From Chamaecyparis obtusa (lineage: Eukaryota > Streptophyta > Pinopsida > Cupressales > Cupressaceae), in NCBI GenBank assembly GCA_027943335.1, contig BSBK01005648.1, positions 795,001-859,000 of the forward strand: DNA of 64,000 nt, in the 5' to 3' direction. The position numbers and the translations under genes were made by a program. Positions 9,769 to 22,429 of this stretch are shown here, in pieces. Within the stretch, counting starts at the first letter, position 1, and every line of letters begins with the position of its first letter. The notes under the pieces were generated by a model. It made no database searches. It was not told the origin of the DNA and saw only the letters and a program-made list of their open reading frames with translations.

Positions 9769-10901
9769 TGTTAGGAATGGGAACACTGAGAGGGGGAGGG
9801 GTGAATCAATGTTCACTATATTTAACCTTTTTCTTTACTCTTGAAACTTAACTTGAATGCTTAAGTATTGAAATGAACATCAACATAAACAAGATACATA
9901 AACACAACACATAACACCATAATGGTTATGGGGAAACCCAAATAGGTAAAAGCCCCAGTGGGAATTGACACCCACTAAGAACTGCACTAGTGTCTTATGA
10001 TCCTTGTTAGAAGATCTACAACCCTGTTAGGAGTTGTTCTTTATAATGCTTTTAGTATAGTCACCTTGTCAAGGGTCAGACCCTATTAGGAGTCTTTTAC
10101 AATAACTCTATTAGGGGTGGGGACACACTATCCTAGAGCTCACTACTCAAGTGCTGAAGGCTAAAACCTTTTGATCTCAGATACACACTATATCTGCTAG
10201 ATGAAATAGTGTTGTGACACTACTTGTCTGATCAATTCCTTTGATGCGTTGATGATTTGACCTCTTGAAAATCTCTAATACATTCTTACTACTCTTTGAA
10301 CACTTCTACTTTTCTTATCTTATCTCTATTTTTTACTTCCATACTTTATTACAAAGGTGCATCTAATATTTATATGTGCTACCAAAACAATTAACTAGGT
10401 TGGCCTATAAGTGATTACATACAATGCTTCCAAGTGAATTCAATCAAGTCCATTTAAAAACAAACATAATTACATGTCTACAACTTAATTACAATAGGTG
10501 CATAGCCTTTACAAAACAATAATATCATTGCTAATCAAATTACCAACAGTCGACTGCATATGCTATTCTGTTCTGGCATTCACTGTCTGTGCTACTTCAA
10601 CTGTCTGTATCTTTTCCATACTGTATCTTCTAATCATGTGCTCTTAGACTTAGCATGAATATACTCTTACCAATTATCTTCTAGGGTACATACCATAACT
10701 TTGTCGTACGCATGTGTGCTGATGCTCTGATCTACTGGTGCTCTGTTAACTTTCTAGTCTTCTATACTTAACCAAATTCTGATCTAACCAAATTCTGATC
10801 TTTTGATAATGTGCATTGACTCCAAAATACTATATGACTTTGTTGCCATAATGACAACACTAAATATAGTTATATACAATAGTGTAGTCAACTTGTCAAC
10901 A
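9769..10901 (-). repeat. 5' LTR of the gag-only element
   Basis: This 1133-bp LTR has plus-strand ends TGTTAGGAATG and CTTGTCAACA and is followed by TSD TAATA. Compared with the left LTR the G-run is shorter and interrupted (GAGGGGGAGGGG), with many point changes and small indels, so the insertion is not recent. Confidence 0.93.
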
Positions 10902-10906
10902 TAATA

Positions 10907-12910
10907 TGCCATTGGAAATGGCAGGAAATGACGGTTCCATTGGTGATAGTAGAAATCAATTTTGGTCAAGCGGGAAAGAGCAGTAAGACCTTTTCTTTCC
11001 AAGGTCAGATTTTGGTGGGAAGAGAAGATTGTTTGCAGAATTGATCTTTCTGGAAAGAGATAGGTGTCATGAAAAAATTATCTCTTAGGTCTTCTTTCCT
11101 GAGGGATATATGGGAGATCTTTTCATTATTGTAAGGGTTCCAAATTCTCTATATTTTTCTCAGAGTTGGTCCCAAGTTCTCTGTGGGCTAGGTAGGAGAT
11201 GTAGGCTTAGTTTTTTGCCTAGTTTCATAAAACTGACTGATGAATTTTCTCTCAGTCGAGGGTACATCATATTGTATTAGGTTAGGTTGTTTTTGTAATA
11301 AGAAAATGCTACTGGTTTTTTTCCAATATTGAAGTGGCTCATATTGAAATACAATGTGTATACATGTGATGATATTGCATATTGAATAAAATCTAGGGTT
11401 TACATCTCTCTTATGTGCGTTCTTTGTTTGAGTTATGTGTTGATATTCTTCAAGTTTGATCTAGGATAAAATTAAATAAGCTCTAGATATAGCACTGATT
11501 CTTTGAGTTTTGCATAAGGATACAAGTAAGTAGTGTGAATTTAGGAGTCCTTTGATAAAATCCACCACAGGGTGATAGTATTTTCAAAGGATAAAGATCA
11601 TCAAAGTTCAATATATTTGTCTATGTATCTCATTTTTGTAGTAAGATATCACCCAATGGATAAGGCACTGACCAAGGATGAGCCTATTATGTATAAATGA
11701 CTACCTGATGGAATTTTGTTGTATTCCTAAATCATTTGATACAAATTTATCGAAAATATTTGAAGTATTATGACCTACCTGTTTTGCCTCATCTTATGGT
11801 AATGGAGAATCAATGAATGAGTGGTTCTCATTTAGTATTTTCTTACCATCCATCTATTATATTTAAATCCAATCATTGATTAGTGAAATAAGTTTTGTTT
11901 TATTGGATTAGGAGAACCCTCCTTGGTTTTGCAGAGCCAGAAGTGCAGAGGGCAGTCTTGTCCCTATAGTTGGTCTCGTCATTTTAGAGCTTTATATTTG
12001 AATCTAAACCATCCTTAAAAACTATAGATGTATTGGTTGCTTATGAAAGCAAAAAGTCTAGTTTGAGGAACCAATAGGTTATTACCTTTCTTTTCTAATG
12101 ATCGAATACAAAATTGTTGACCTTTTAACCCCACATAAGTATCTTGCCTAGAAAATAAAAGGTAAGAAAATTATAATCTAAATGGTTGTAGGTGATGTTA
12201 ATAAATATTCATCCATCCTTCACATGATAATATGAGCCATTTTATTATCACAATAAACTAGATGAATCCATGTGATTCATTAGCATGCATGATTCAAACA
12301 TTTTATTGTTTCTCATCATAAAGTGTAATATATCTAAACAAGCATGGAACAAGTTTAACTATTTGTGCTAATGTGGATTTTCTCATTCTCCAACTAGTTA
12401 TCTTATTAGGTCCTTTTCACATCTATATAGAAAATTTTACTTAGGATAAATTTTCTTTGTGTCTCAAGTCGTAAGATTAGATACTTTTTCATAATCTTAT
12501 ATATTCTAGGTTTCACCCTTGTCTATGTAAGCAAGAAATTTGTACACATAATATTAAATTATTAATATTTTATAATTTCATAATTATAAATCTCCTTAAT
12601 GGAAGGTTTATTTGGTTTTGTAGGGATCCTTAGTTCTTGTTAGTTCTTTTAGAAACTTTTATGTGGTATCAAAGCTCTATATCTATAAGCACCTTCTCTT
12701 GCTTGGGATATTTTTTTATAATATCTTTCATATGGTGCATCCTAGAGTAAACTAGCCCTATTTTTTTAATTTTGGAAGAACCATATACCTATAGATCAAT
12801 AGTAAACTCGATAAGGTTTTTTTCTTTGCGTGATAGAGGTTTTTTGAGGTTCCATCTGTGATCATATACTTTTTTGCAAAGTTGGTAAGATTTTCCCTAT
12901 TGTATGACTA
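10907..12910. other. Unassigned flank with a weak primer-site-like motif
   Basis: No coding region is recognised. TGGTATCAAAGCTCTAT near 12664-12680 resembles a tRNA-Met primer-binding site and may mark a decayed LTR element on the plus strand, but no LTR pair or gag follows it here. The rest is AT-rich. Confidence 0.5.
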
Positions 12911-12915
12911 CCATG

Positions 12916-13796
12916 TGTAATACCCCAAAAATGGGAATAAAAGTTTGATTTAATAATTGATTAACCCATAAATCAATTGTTTTATTTTTAAAATCAGTTA
13001 AGTTGAGGATAAATCACTTTATTTATTTATTTAATTCATAATTAATTATGCACATCCAAAAAATAGTTAAACTTTAAATCAGAAAATCAATTCAAGTTGT
13101 TTTAAAAATAAACTCAACTCTCTTTTGAGTTAAAAGCTGATCTCAACTTCTGATTTAAATCAAAAAGCTATTTTTGCATGATTTTTTGTGAGTTAACTAT
13201 CTTTAATTCCTTGTTGACTCAAAAATCAACCTGAGTGATTTATGGCTTTTTCCATGCATCCCCAAAGCCCTGAATTTCTTTAAAATCAAGGCTCAGCTCT
13301 TCACAAATCATCTCACAAGTTTGCATACTTACTCTGCCAAAATCAATCCACGAATTTGCACAATCACACTTGTGAATCGACATTTGAAGAATTGAAGCTT
13401 CTTTGTGAATCAACAACTTTTGTGAGATCAATCTTATTTTTAATCATTTTTAGTTTCATATTTAGCATATCATTGTTAGCTTATTTTGCATATCAATTTT
13501 TCATCTAGAATAGATTCATATCAGTTTATTTCATATTATTGCATAGAAAAACCAAAAAATATAGATTAATTTGCATTCATCTCATATCTAGATTTTGCAT
13601 TCAAATCCTTCGTTTAGGTGTCGTCAAGGTCATCGATCTTGGTCCAATCTGAGATTACATACTTGCATCTACTAGAAGGCAGTAAATCACCTAGTTAGAT
13701 TAGTTTCCATTTCACTGCATGATTTTGATTTTTGCTAACCTCTAATGTTTTACTGAAGTTTTATGTCTACAGCTAGGTACAAAATTCACACACACA
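12916..13796 (+). repeat. 5' LTR of Tat copy 1 (internally deleted)
   Basis: This LTR is 881 bp versus 1256 bp for the 3' LTR. The first 20 bases match, then it jumps directly to the AATAAAAGTTTGATTT block, missing about 375 bp of AT-rich sequence present in the 3' LTR and in the second copy. The junction lies at short GG/TGGG microhomology, so the deletion occurred after insertion and likely removed part of U3. Confidence 0.92.
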
Positions 13797-13800
13797 TTTC

Positions 13801-13820
13801 TGGCACCCACCGTGGCACCC
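13801..13820 (+). other. Primer-binding site of Tat copy 1
   Basis: TGGCACCCACCGTGGCACCC begins four bases after the 5' LTR end. The TGG start is expected for pairing with a tRNA CCA end. The tRNA is not assigned. Confidence 0.7.
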
Positions 13821-16080
13821 TGAAATGGGTTTCCATTCAATTTCTATCATCTTCTTGTCATTTTCTATTCCAAGCTACAATTTTTAATTTCTGTCCCTAC
13901 AATTTTCGTACAAGTTTTGTCAGAAACTCATATCAGGAGGTACCCACTATCGTAAAATAGTTGATTTAATCAAGGATCGTACCATCAGAAAAATAATGTC
14001 GATTGGAAGCTCTTTTGTCATATGATCTGATAACCATTGTCGTACGAGTTTTTGGATTTTCATCTAGTAGGTGACCCACTATAGTACAAGTTTCAGTGCT
14101 AGGTTTCAATTGTCATTTCACTTTTTTAGGTAGTTTTCTAGATTTGGACTGACAGCTAACATTAGCAATTGAAATTTGTTGTTTCTGATTGATTTTCATT
14201 GATTTTGATTGGGAAAAAGCATGAGAATTGCTAAAAATAGGTAAGAATCTACTAAGCGCATTGCGAGGAATTCAGGTAATCATCTCAGCTGATAAAATTT
14301 TGATTTGGATTAAAAAGAACTATTGCATGTCAAGCTTGTGTGACCTTTATTGCTTTCATATCACAGATTTCATTTTGCACTATAAAAATGAACATAGATT
14401 TTATTTTCAGCATCTTTGTTACACATAGTAAATAGGCCCTATAAACACTATTCATGGTTCTTGAGAGAGTGGGTTTCCAGTGAAACTCTTCTCAATGAAG
14501 GAACCCTTGTAGATAGGGAGGTTACTGAGAACGTCTCACGTTCTACTAGATTTGTGCATCTTCAGCTTCTGATTGATACATTCTCTCTCTGAAGAGGTTG
14601 ATAGATCATAAGTGGTTGACATCATAGATCTTTGTGAGATAATCTTGGTCTTAGCGTGTCGGATTAATCTATCTTCTTTGTTTGGGTCAAAAGTGAAAGG
14701 GCTAGAGGACTATGCTCTACTCCCTTTTTGGGTAGTATCAGAAACTCAAATCCTTGAATCTGGAACTAGTCTCCATGTGGTATCTTTTGTGAGTCACCTT
14801 TAGAGAGGGTTAACCATAGTGGACATTCCCTTAATTGGGTCAACCACGTGGGCGGAACCTCAAGCGGTAATAGCCATTTTCACCATGGTAGAAAAAACCA
14901 CTATATAAATGTCTTTGTGGAGGAAATCTTCACAGGTGTGGTCTCTTATTGGGCTATCAGATCTCCCTAGCAGCTCCTGATTGATTAATTTCTTGGACTA
15001 TGTCAAAACCCTAGTGCACCTAGATTGGAGTTCACCGTCTTGAGATCAAAAAAGTTACAGAGTTAGACCATTGCTAAAAACCCTAGTGAGGCCAAATTTT
15101 CATTTTCTAAGAATATGTGTGTTATTGCAAAACTTTTTGGAACATACACTATTAGCACTCCTAGGGATTAGCACAATTCAGTGACTTGATTTTTCATGCG
15201 TAGGGTTGCTTTGTCCCTTGTTCATTGTTTTTAGACGTGCTTGAAATCACTTGCTTGCTATTTTGCATGCTTGTTTATCTATCTGGTTACTAAGAATGAA
15301 TCAATCTGATACAACCTTCAAATCTGGACAGACAATTTTGTGAACAATCTGAAATAGAAAATCTAAAAAATTGCAAAATCTGATGTCAAACTCCTTTCTG
15401 GAGTCAAAAGTCATCTTCTAAAGTCAGAAAGTCGTACGACTTTTGGAGAGTGTCATTTCATTACCCACAGATTGTCTTATGGTAGCTAGTATATTGTCGT
15501 ACGAGTTTTGCTGCTAGTCAATTCAAAAAGTCAAAAACCCTGCTATCAACTATCATGCAAGTTTTGCAACTGTTGTATGAGTTTGTCAATTTTTGTTTCA
15601 TATCCTACCCACTGTCGTACGAGCCTGCAGAAAGTCATTTGAGAAATTTTAAAAAATTGCCAGAAAGTTGTCAGAATTGCCAAATACCCAGCTTTTTCAA
15701 CCTATTTCTAGAATCTGTCAAACAAATCACTGTGTCAAGAACAGAGAAGAAACTACTAAGAATCCAATCATTTTTTCTAAAAGTGGCCTTTTGAAACCAA
15801 TTTAGCCTTCTATTTAATCGATTTGAGTCCTTTTCATCTTGTGTCAAAACCTTATCATAACTATCAATCTTTAATCCATCTTCAAAATGGCTAAGTGTTG
15901 TGAACTCATGTCCGCTATCTTTTGGGTGTCTACCCATACATCCAGGGCACCATCTCCTTCATTTATGTCTAATCTAAGCTTCAATCAATCAAACCTTAAC
16001 AAGGTTGTGTCATTTGATCTTCTTGAATCAGATCTTTCTTCAATTGTCTTCATCATATTCTTTTGTTTCACCCAAGGTTA
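13821..16080 (+). other. Long 5' leader of Tat copy 1 with repeated TCGTACGA
   Basis: This 2.3-kb untranslated leader has no gene-like ORF. The palindrome TCGTACGA occurs at 14040-14047, 15432-15439, 15497-15504 and 15615-15622, usually as GTCGTACGAG. Degenerate versions occur around 13950, 14090 and 15550, often next to ACCCACT. A long leader is normal for Tat elements; the repeated motif is unexplained. Confidence 0.7.
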
Positions 16081-17660
16081 ATGGTGGAAACTAGAGCTTC
16101 CTCTCACAAGAAATCTAGAGAAGTATCCCATACCATACCTTTGAATACTCTCCAGGCTCCAACTCTTGAGAAACTCTACAATTCTGGTCTTTACGAAGAT
16201 AATGATCTAGGCAATTTTCGATTGAAAACTAGTTACATTCCTCCTGCATCAACTCATGGAGGTAATCAACAAACTCCTCCTCGATCTATCCCAGGGAGTC
16301 TTAAAACTCCTACCATGTCTCAAGTAGGGACAAACTTTGGCTCTCAAAGAGATCAATCTCAACATGGTGCAGATCAAGAACCCACACCTAAAGAAATTGC
16401 TCAGTATCAAAATGACGATGACTTCAAAAGAATGATGAAGCATTTCTTGAAAGAAGATAGAGAAGCATACTTTTTACAATTAGCTCATCAAGGAGCTAAA
16501 CTTCCTCCCAACTTTAATGTTGAAGATATCATTATGCATGAGGAAGAAACTCCTATTTCAGCTATGATGAAACAAATGCACGCCATGCAAGTAAAACTTA
16601 ACAAAATAGAAAAATAAAAAGAACCTAAGGAGTTCTCCATGGAGGCCCTATGTCCTTTTCCATTTGATAAAGACTTGTATATGCCACCATTTCCTAAAAG
16701 GGTGGAAATGTCAAAATATGATAAGTATGATGGAAACTCTGATCCTCAAGATCATGTCAGAGAATTCTATACTCAATCTATGGAGTTCATGCATGAACCA
16801 ACCTATCTAATGCATCTTTTCCCTTGATCTCTGGGAGGAGCAGCCATTCATTGGTTCTCTAGGATGCCTCCTACAATCAAAACCTTTGAGGAGTTGATCA
16901 AATTGTTCTATCAACAATACTCCTACAACATCCAACATCCAGTCACCATGATTGATATCTACAATCTCAAACAATATCCAGGAGAACCATTCCTGACATT
17001 TCTCAAAAGATGGAGAAAGAAATTCTCTCTATATGCTAGGCCTATTCTAGAAATTGAGAAGCTAGAAATCTTCATCAACAATCTTGTTCTAGAAATCAAC
17101 TACCCTTTACAAATGCAAAATCATACATCTTTTGATAAGATGGTAGATATCGCAATCAAAATTGAAAAAGTACTTGTGAAAAAGGAAGACGTCACACTTC
17201 AAAAAGACAAGTATGAATCTAGTTCTAAGGACAAGAACAAAAATTGGAACAAGAATAAGGGCATCATCACAGATGGCATTGTTGATAATCTCCATGCCCC
17301 ATCCAAGGCACCTGCTTTCAATCTAACCATTGGTACTCAAGCAATCAAAGCTTCAAAACAAAAGGTGTTTGAATCATCTCAAAAGAAGCCATAATACAAA
17401 TCTTGGTCCACTGATAATAAATGAAAGTTCACTCCTCTTGGAGAATCTTTGGAATCAGCTATGAGAACTCTGCTGGCTAATAACATCATCTCTTTGCCTG
17501 AGATCTGACAATCTGATCCTGATCTTAAGCCAAAATGGTGGAGAGAGAATGAATTATGTGATTTCCATTAGGGTAAATGTCACAAGACTAATAACTGCTT
17601 GCACTTGAAGCATACCATTCAAGACAAGATTGATAGTGGAGAAATCACGATTGATAATCC
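16081..17660 (+). pseudogene. gag: Tat gag, broken
   Basis: The ATG at 16081 begins MVETRASSHKKSREVSHTIP. The N-terminal 178 codons are hydrophilic. After a TAA at 16615 the frame continues into the capsid-like domain (EFYTQSMEF, SLGGAAIHWFSRMPP, FEELIKLFYQQYS, PGEPFLTFLKRWRKKF), which matches the plant retrotransposon Gag pattern. A TGA at 16825 and a TAA near 17392 interrupt it. A single zinc-knuckle-like motif follows near 17553 (CDFH, then CHKTNNCLHLKHTIQ), itself broken by TAG. Gag would form the particle and bind the RNA. This copy cannot encode it intact. Confidence 0.88.
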
Positions 17661-18228
17661 TAAAAGCAACAATGATCACACAACATTCACTAAACCATTT
17701 CCAAAGCATAGCCAAGGAGATTTGTCTTCTTAGCCTAATGTGGGTGCTAAGGTCAATTATGCCTATCCTAGAAATAATACTATTATCAATATGGTTGAAC
17801 CAAGCCTATCTGAGCATTGCAATGTCATCACAATTGTAAGAAGAGATAGAGAAAATCAATCAACTAATGCAGTTACTTGATCACAAACTCATGCACACCT
17901 ACAAGGACAAATCCCAGATCAATCAAATGTCCCTAAGGTGCCTTTCAATCTATCTTCCACTTCTAAACAGAGGGCAACATCTAATTCTTCAAATCCTAAG
18001 GACATGAGGCCTACTTCATACAGTATCATTCAACAACTCCAACATACTAATGCTAAAATCTCAATGTTTGAGTTGCTTCAGATATCTCTAGCTCATAGAG
18101 CCATTCTAGACAAAGCTCTGCTTAGATCCAATGTTCCTGATAACCTTGATTTAGACAAATTCCAGGCTACGGTTGGTCATCTTACGTCTCCATAGTATAT
18201 CTCCTTTTTAGATGATGATGATAACTCC
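17661..18228 (+). pseudogene. Gag-protease linker of Tat copy 1
   Basis: Broken low-complexity frames join gag to the protease. The longest (17938-18195) is Ser/Asn-rich then leucine-rich (TSYSIIQQLQHTNAKISMFELLQISLAHR). This pattern commonly precedes the protease in plant Tat/Ogre-like polyproteins. No catalytic motif is visible. Confidence 0.6.
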
Positions 18229-18537
18229 TTGAGTCATCCACATAACCAGCCCTTGCATATTGAAGTCTTGATCCAAAACCATCATGTCAAACGTGTGTTG
18301 ATAGATGGAGGCACTGGTCTAAATATTTGTTCTTACAACTTGATCACACAATTGGGATTTTTAGAAACAACCATTAATCCTAGAAAGAAAATAACTATCA
18401 AAGCATATGATGAAGAGGAAAGATCCTCCAAGGGAACAATTGTCTTGCCTATCAGAATAGGTGCTATCATTAGAGATACTATATGTCAAGTTCTTGATAT
18501 ACCTTTGGCTTACAACATCTTTCTAGGGAGACCCTAG
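18229..18537 (+). pseudogene. pol: Tat aspartic protease domain
   Basis: The 102-residue frame contains VLIDGGTGLNICS, where the plant retroelement protease has its catalytic D-S/G-G/A triad, then the flap-like region and the closing LDIPLAYNIFLGRP (ILG-type motif). The enzyme would cleave the gag-pol polyprotein. The frame ends with TAG right after GRP; related proteins usually continue, so the stop is likely a mutation. The catalytic Asp is present. Confidence 0.85.
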
Positions 18538-18540
18538 ATA

Positions 18541-20471
18541 CCTGAAATGAAAGCCATTCCTTCTACATACCATCAATGCTTGAAATTTCCTTGTGACGGA
18601 GTAGAGGTAACCATTCCAGCTAACGTGTCAACAAATTGCAATACATTAAAGGCAAATGTGGATAAACTTGTTCCTAATAATAGAGAATCTTCCATTAAGC
18701 AACAGATGTAGCATCCACATCTAAGATGGAAGACATTGCAAAAGAGGTCAATATCAAAGAAATTGGTATGGGAGAATATACTATAGAGCCAATCTTGTCT
18801 TTGACATCTCTCCCTATCTCACCTAAGTCTTATGGGCAAGCTCAAAAATAGTTCAAACTAGAATCTAAGGAACCTCTTAAGGCATATAAAGGAAAATTTG
18901 TTGCAGAGAAAGTACCTAAGAAAGAATTTGAAGAAGATGAAGCTATGCTTGCATGGCTTTACAAAGATGAACGTAAATCCCAATTTGTTCCACCTAGTGA
19001 CTCTAAAGTATCAAAGGTTCCTTCTAAGTCATATGGCCCAGGGGATAAACTGATAGCTAAGATGGGAGATGAAGGAAAAGGACCTCTAGGAATATAGGGT
19101 AAAGGTCTTCTATCACCTCTTGAACATCGTGGTCGAGCCAAGAAGAATAAAATAGGTCTAGGATACATGAAGAAGCCTTTTTATCTTAGCAAGAACTCCC
19201 CACATGTTCTAGAACAAATTGAGCCTTCCATAGTAAATTAGCTGAAGAAGGAAATAACTAAACAATCTGATAATGATGATTCAGACACCACTGATGAGCT
19301 CATTCCTTATGAGCATTTGCCTAAGGAAATCAAAGACCTCCTTGAAGCTGAAGATGATCCAATAAAAAGAATCAATGTAGTAGAAACACAAGAATCTACT
19401 ATAGAGCAAGAGCTAGTTGCAACACAAGAACCAGCTAATCTTGAAGACAATCAAATAGAAAAAGAGGAAGGTGGTAGTTATTCTAAGACAGATTCTCATG
19501 AGTATGAATTCAAATTAGAATTTGAGGGTAACCCTTCTTGGGGTATTCAACCTAACTTTACTCATGTTCTTAGATTTCCTAGAGGCATAGATGAAAAATC
19601 TAATGACTATGAATGGGGAGCCATTCCAGAAGAAGATGAGCTTATTACAGAGAAACATGTTGATGTTATACACCAATATGCACCTAAACCCAATGTAAGT
19701 CTAGAGCAAAGTAATGAACTTAACAAGTCTGATCCACCTATGGCTGAATTGGACTCCCACAATGACATTGAGCCTATTCATGAATTGAATGTCTTAAGTT
19801 GTAATATCTCCTTTGAACTCGAGCATCGGATTAGGACCAATGATGACAGATCCATATCCGTAAACACTATCTCCCAATCTTTCCCCATTTTGACTATCCA
19901 ACATCCGGAACTTCTTGATCAAACCTTCACAAATCTGAGCCATGGTATTTATACCTTCCTGAATGACTATGCCCTCACTTGCTACCTCAATGTAGTTGAG
20001 CCTATGAGGACTTCCATTAATGAACCAAGTGTTAGCATGATGGAGTTGGACATAGAGTATCTTAGTAAAAAAAAAAAGAATAAGAATAAAAAGAAAAGGA
20101 GTTTTGAGGGTGAAAACCACTTTTTGGTAGTCTCAAAACCTATAAAAGTAAAAATAAAAGATGTATCCCAAGGTGAAAACCTCTCTGAGGTGCCTAAAGA
20201 TGAGATATTTGATGTCCTTCCGAGTCATTTACATGATAGATCTCCAATTCTAATTGAGCCTACTCAATCCATCAACTTGGGAACAACAGAAGAACCACAA
20301 TTGATTCATGTAGCACAATCTTTATCAGAAGAAGAGAAGAAAAAATTTACTACATTCCTAACAGAAAAGAAGATCAACTTTGTATGGAAATATTTAGATA
20401 TGCCAGGGTTGGATCCTAATCGTATAATGCATCATTTGTCTATAGCTCCAAATGTCAAACCTGTTAAATAG
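18541..20471 (+). pseudogene. pol: Long acidic linker between protease and RT (Tat)
   Basis: The first 780 bases are broken frames containing fragments such as YGPGDKLIAKMG and GLGYMKKPFYL, a G-patch-like stretch common in this part of plant Tat polyproteins. From 19317 an open 384-residue frame is rich in Glu, Asp, Ser and Asn. Near its end SLSEEEKKKFTTFLTEKK and the YLDMPGLDPN region lead into the reverse transcriptase. A long charged linker is usual for Tat/Ogre elements. A TAG at 20469 separates it from RT. Confidence 0.75.
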
Positions 20472-21720
20472 AAATTGAGAAAGATGCATCCACATGTTGC
20501 ACTCTTGGTAAAAGATGAATTAGAGAAGCTCCTAAAAGCTAGATTTATCTGAGTTATTGATTATGCAGAATGGATCTCTAATATTGTACCTATTTCAAAA
20601 CTAGACAAATCTATAACAGTGTGCACAGATTTCAGAGATGTAAACAAAGCATGCCCTAAGGATGATTTTCCACTACCTAACATTGATATGATAGTGGATA
20701 TGACTGTGGGCTTCCAGATGTATTCTTTAATGGATGGTTTTTCTAAATATAATCAAATAAAAATTGCTCTAGAGGATCAAGAGAAAATTGCTTTCACATG
20801 CGCATGGGGCACCTTCTGTTGGAATGTCATGCCATTTGGGCTTAAGAATGTTGGTGCTACATATCAAAGAGCTATGACTTCTATTTTTCATGACATGATG
20901 CATAGGACAATGGAGGATTATGTTGATGATACTTTAGCAAAATCTATGATCAGAACTGAACATCTAAATGACTTGAGCAAGATTCTCAATAGAATGGAAA
21001 AATTTAGTCTCAGATTGAATCCTAAGAAGTGTGCTTTTGGCGTCACTTCTGGAAAGCTCTTAGGATACATAGTTTCAAACAAGGGCATTGAAGTTGATCT
21101 AGCTAAAGTAAAGGCTATAATGGAAATGCAACCTCCCAAGAACATCAGTCAAATGAGGACATTGCAAGGAAGAGTTCAATCTATCAGAAGATTCATATCA
21201 TAGCTAGCAGACATATTACAACCTTTTACAAAAACCTTACATAAAGGTGTGACCTTTGCATGGAATGAAGAATGTGCAAAGAAATTTGACTATATCAAAC
21301 AATATCTATCAAATCCTCCTATCTTGATACCTCCTATTCAAGGGAAGCCATTGATCTTATATGTCTCCGCAACAGATACATCATTGGGGGCATTGCTAGC
21401 ACAACATGATGAGAATAAAAAGGAAAGAGCTATATACTATATCAGTAGAACATTGGTTGCATATGAAAAGAACTATTCAATGATTGAGAAGGCTTGTCTA
21501 GCTATGATCTTTGCATCATAAAAACTAAGACACTACATGTTAGCTCATAGAACACATTTGGTAGCTAAGATCGATCCACTAAAGTACCTACTAAGAAAAG
21601 CTACCCTCACAAGAAGATTAGCTAAATGGGCCATGCTCTTAAGTGAATTTGACATTGAATATGTGGAAATAAAAGCTATAAAAGATAGGTAATTTCTGAT
21701 CAATTAGCAAATGCACCTAT
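20472..21720 (+). pseudogene. pol: Tat reverse transcriptase and first RNase H
   Basis: RT motifs in order: VCTDFRDVNKACPKDDFPLP, MPFGLKNVGATYQRAM, and the catalytic YVDD at 20919-20930. RNase H follows from 21249 with TFAWNEECAKKFDYIKQYL, then ISRTLVAYEKNYSMIEKACL. Stops lie near 20550, 21200 and 21519 (TAA where a Gln codon is likely, before KLRHYM). These domains would copy the RNA into DNA and remove the RNA strand. The YVDD centre is intact, but the stops prevent a full product. Confidence 0.92.
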
Positions 21721-21739
21721 GATTGATGATACACCAATG

Positions 21740-22377
21740 CAAATGGAATTTCTAGATTCCTCTATCATGACTCTTTCTTCTAGAGAATGGCAGTTATTCT
21801 TTGATGGCTCCTATACATAGAATGGATCTGAAGTAGGCATATTGTTCATAACTCCTCAAGGATACTCAATCCCAAAAGCATTTAGATTAAAGTTCTCTTG
21901 CACAAACAATATTGTAGAATATGAAGCCCTTCTTAATGGAATGAAAATAGCAATTGAGTGGAGAATAATAGAATTACACATTCACGGAGACTCTCACCTT
22001 GTTATCCATCAAGTCAATGATGTGTACCAGACTAAAGATGAAAATCTCATTCCTTATAAGAGAATGGTAGATGATCTAAAGAAGTATTTCATATCTATCT
22101 CATTTGAGAAAATTCCTAGAACAAAGAACAAGGTTGTCGATGCAATGGCAATGCTATCTACTCTATTACAACAGCTTGAACATGAGCTACGCTATGAGTT
22201 CTTGGTGGAAGCACTATCTTATCCTGCATATGATTCCCCTGACACCCACATGATCTGCACTATTTTTGGTCATGATTCATCTAGATATAAAACCCTATAT
22301 TCCTATCTCAAAGACCAAATCATTCCCAATACCTTCAACCATCATGAAAAGAGATACCTTATCCATAATGCCTCCTG
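21740..22377 (+). pseudogene. pol: Second (archaeal-type) RNase H of Tat copy 1
   Basis: WQLFFDGSYT near 21790 supplies the first catalytic Asp. NNIVEYEALLNGMKIAIE gives the Glu, and LHIHGDSHLVIHQVN the next Asp. IPRTKNKVVDAMAMLSTL carries the closing Asp. This second RNase H between the RT-linked RNase H and integrase defines the Tat group of plant Gypsy elements. A TAG breaks the frame just after the first Asp. The frame ends at a TGA at 22376, and the same TGA is present in the second Tat copy. Confidence 0.9.
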
Positions 22378-22429
22378 ATATGTCATCATTGGTCATGATT
22401 TGTACAAATGAGGTCTAGATGGTACGCTA

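Larger units (their letters stand above)
2450..10901 (-). mobile_element. Non-autonomous LTR retrotransposon, Copia/Sirevirus-like, gag-only (TR-GAG type)
   Basis: Two LTRs of about 1.1 kb with TG...CA ends enclose 6.2 kb. The 5-bp target-site duplication TAATA is at 2445-2449 and 10902-10906. On the minus strand the right LTR is followed by an initiator tRNA-Met primer site, and the left LTR is preceded by a polypurine tract, so the element reads right to left. The interior has a coiled-coil/zinc-knuckle gag-like gene and a long second ORF but no protease, integrase, RT or RNase H. Its LTRs share long blocks with those of the Copia element at 44907-51984. A solo LTR (5088-6260) is nested in it; without that the element is about 7.3 kb. 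Superfamily is inferred from the LTR similarity and primer type. Confidence 0.9.

Noticed and set aside
9778..10901. Could the pol-less element be two unrelated solo LTRs?
   Set aside because: One shared TSD, a primer site and PPT in the correct places and a gag-like gene between show a single element.
15671..15937. Minus-strand 88-codon ORF in the Tat leader
   Set aside because: No domain, alternative start, and antisense to the element's transcript; most likely chance.
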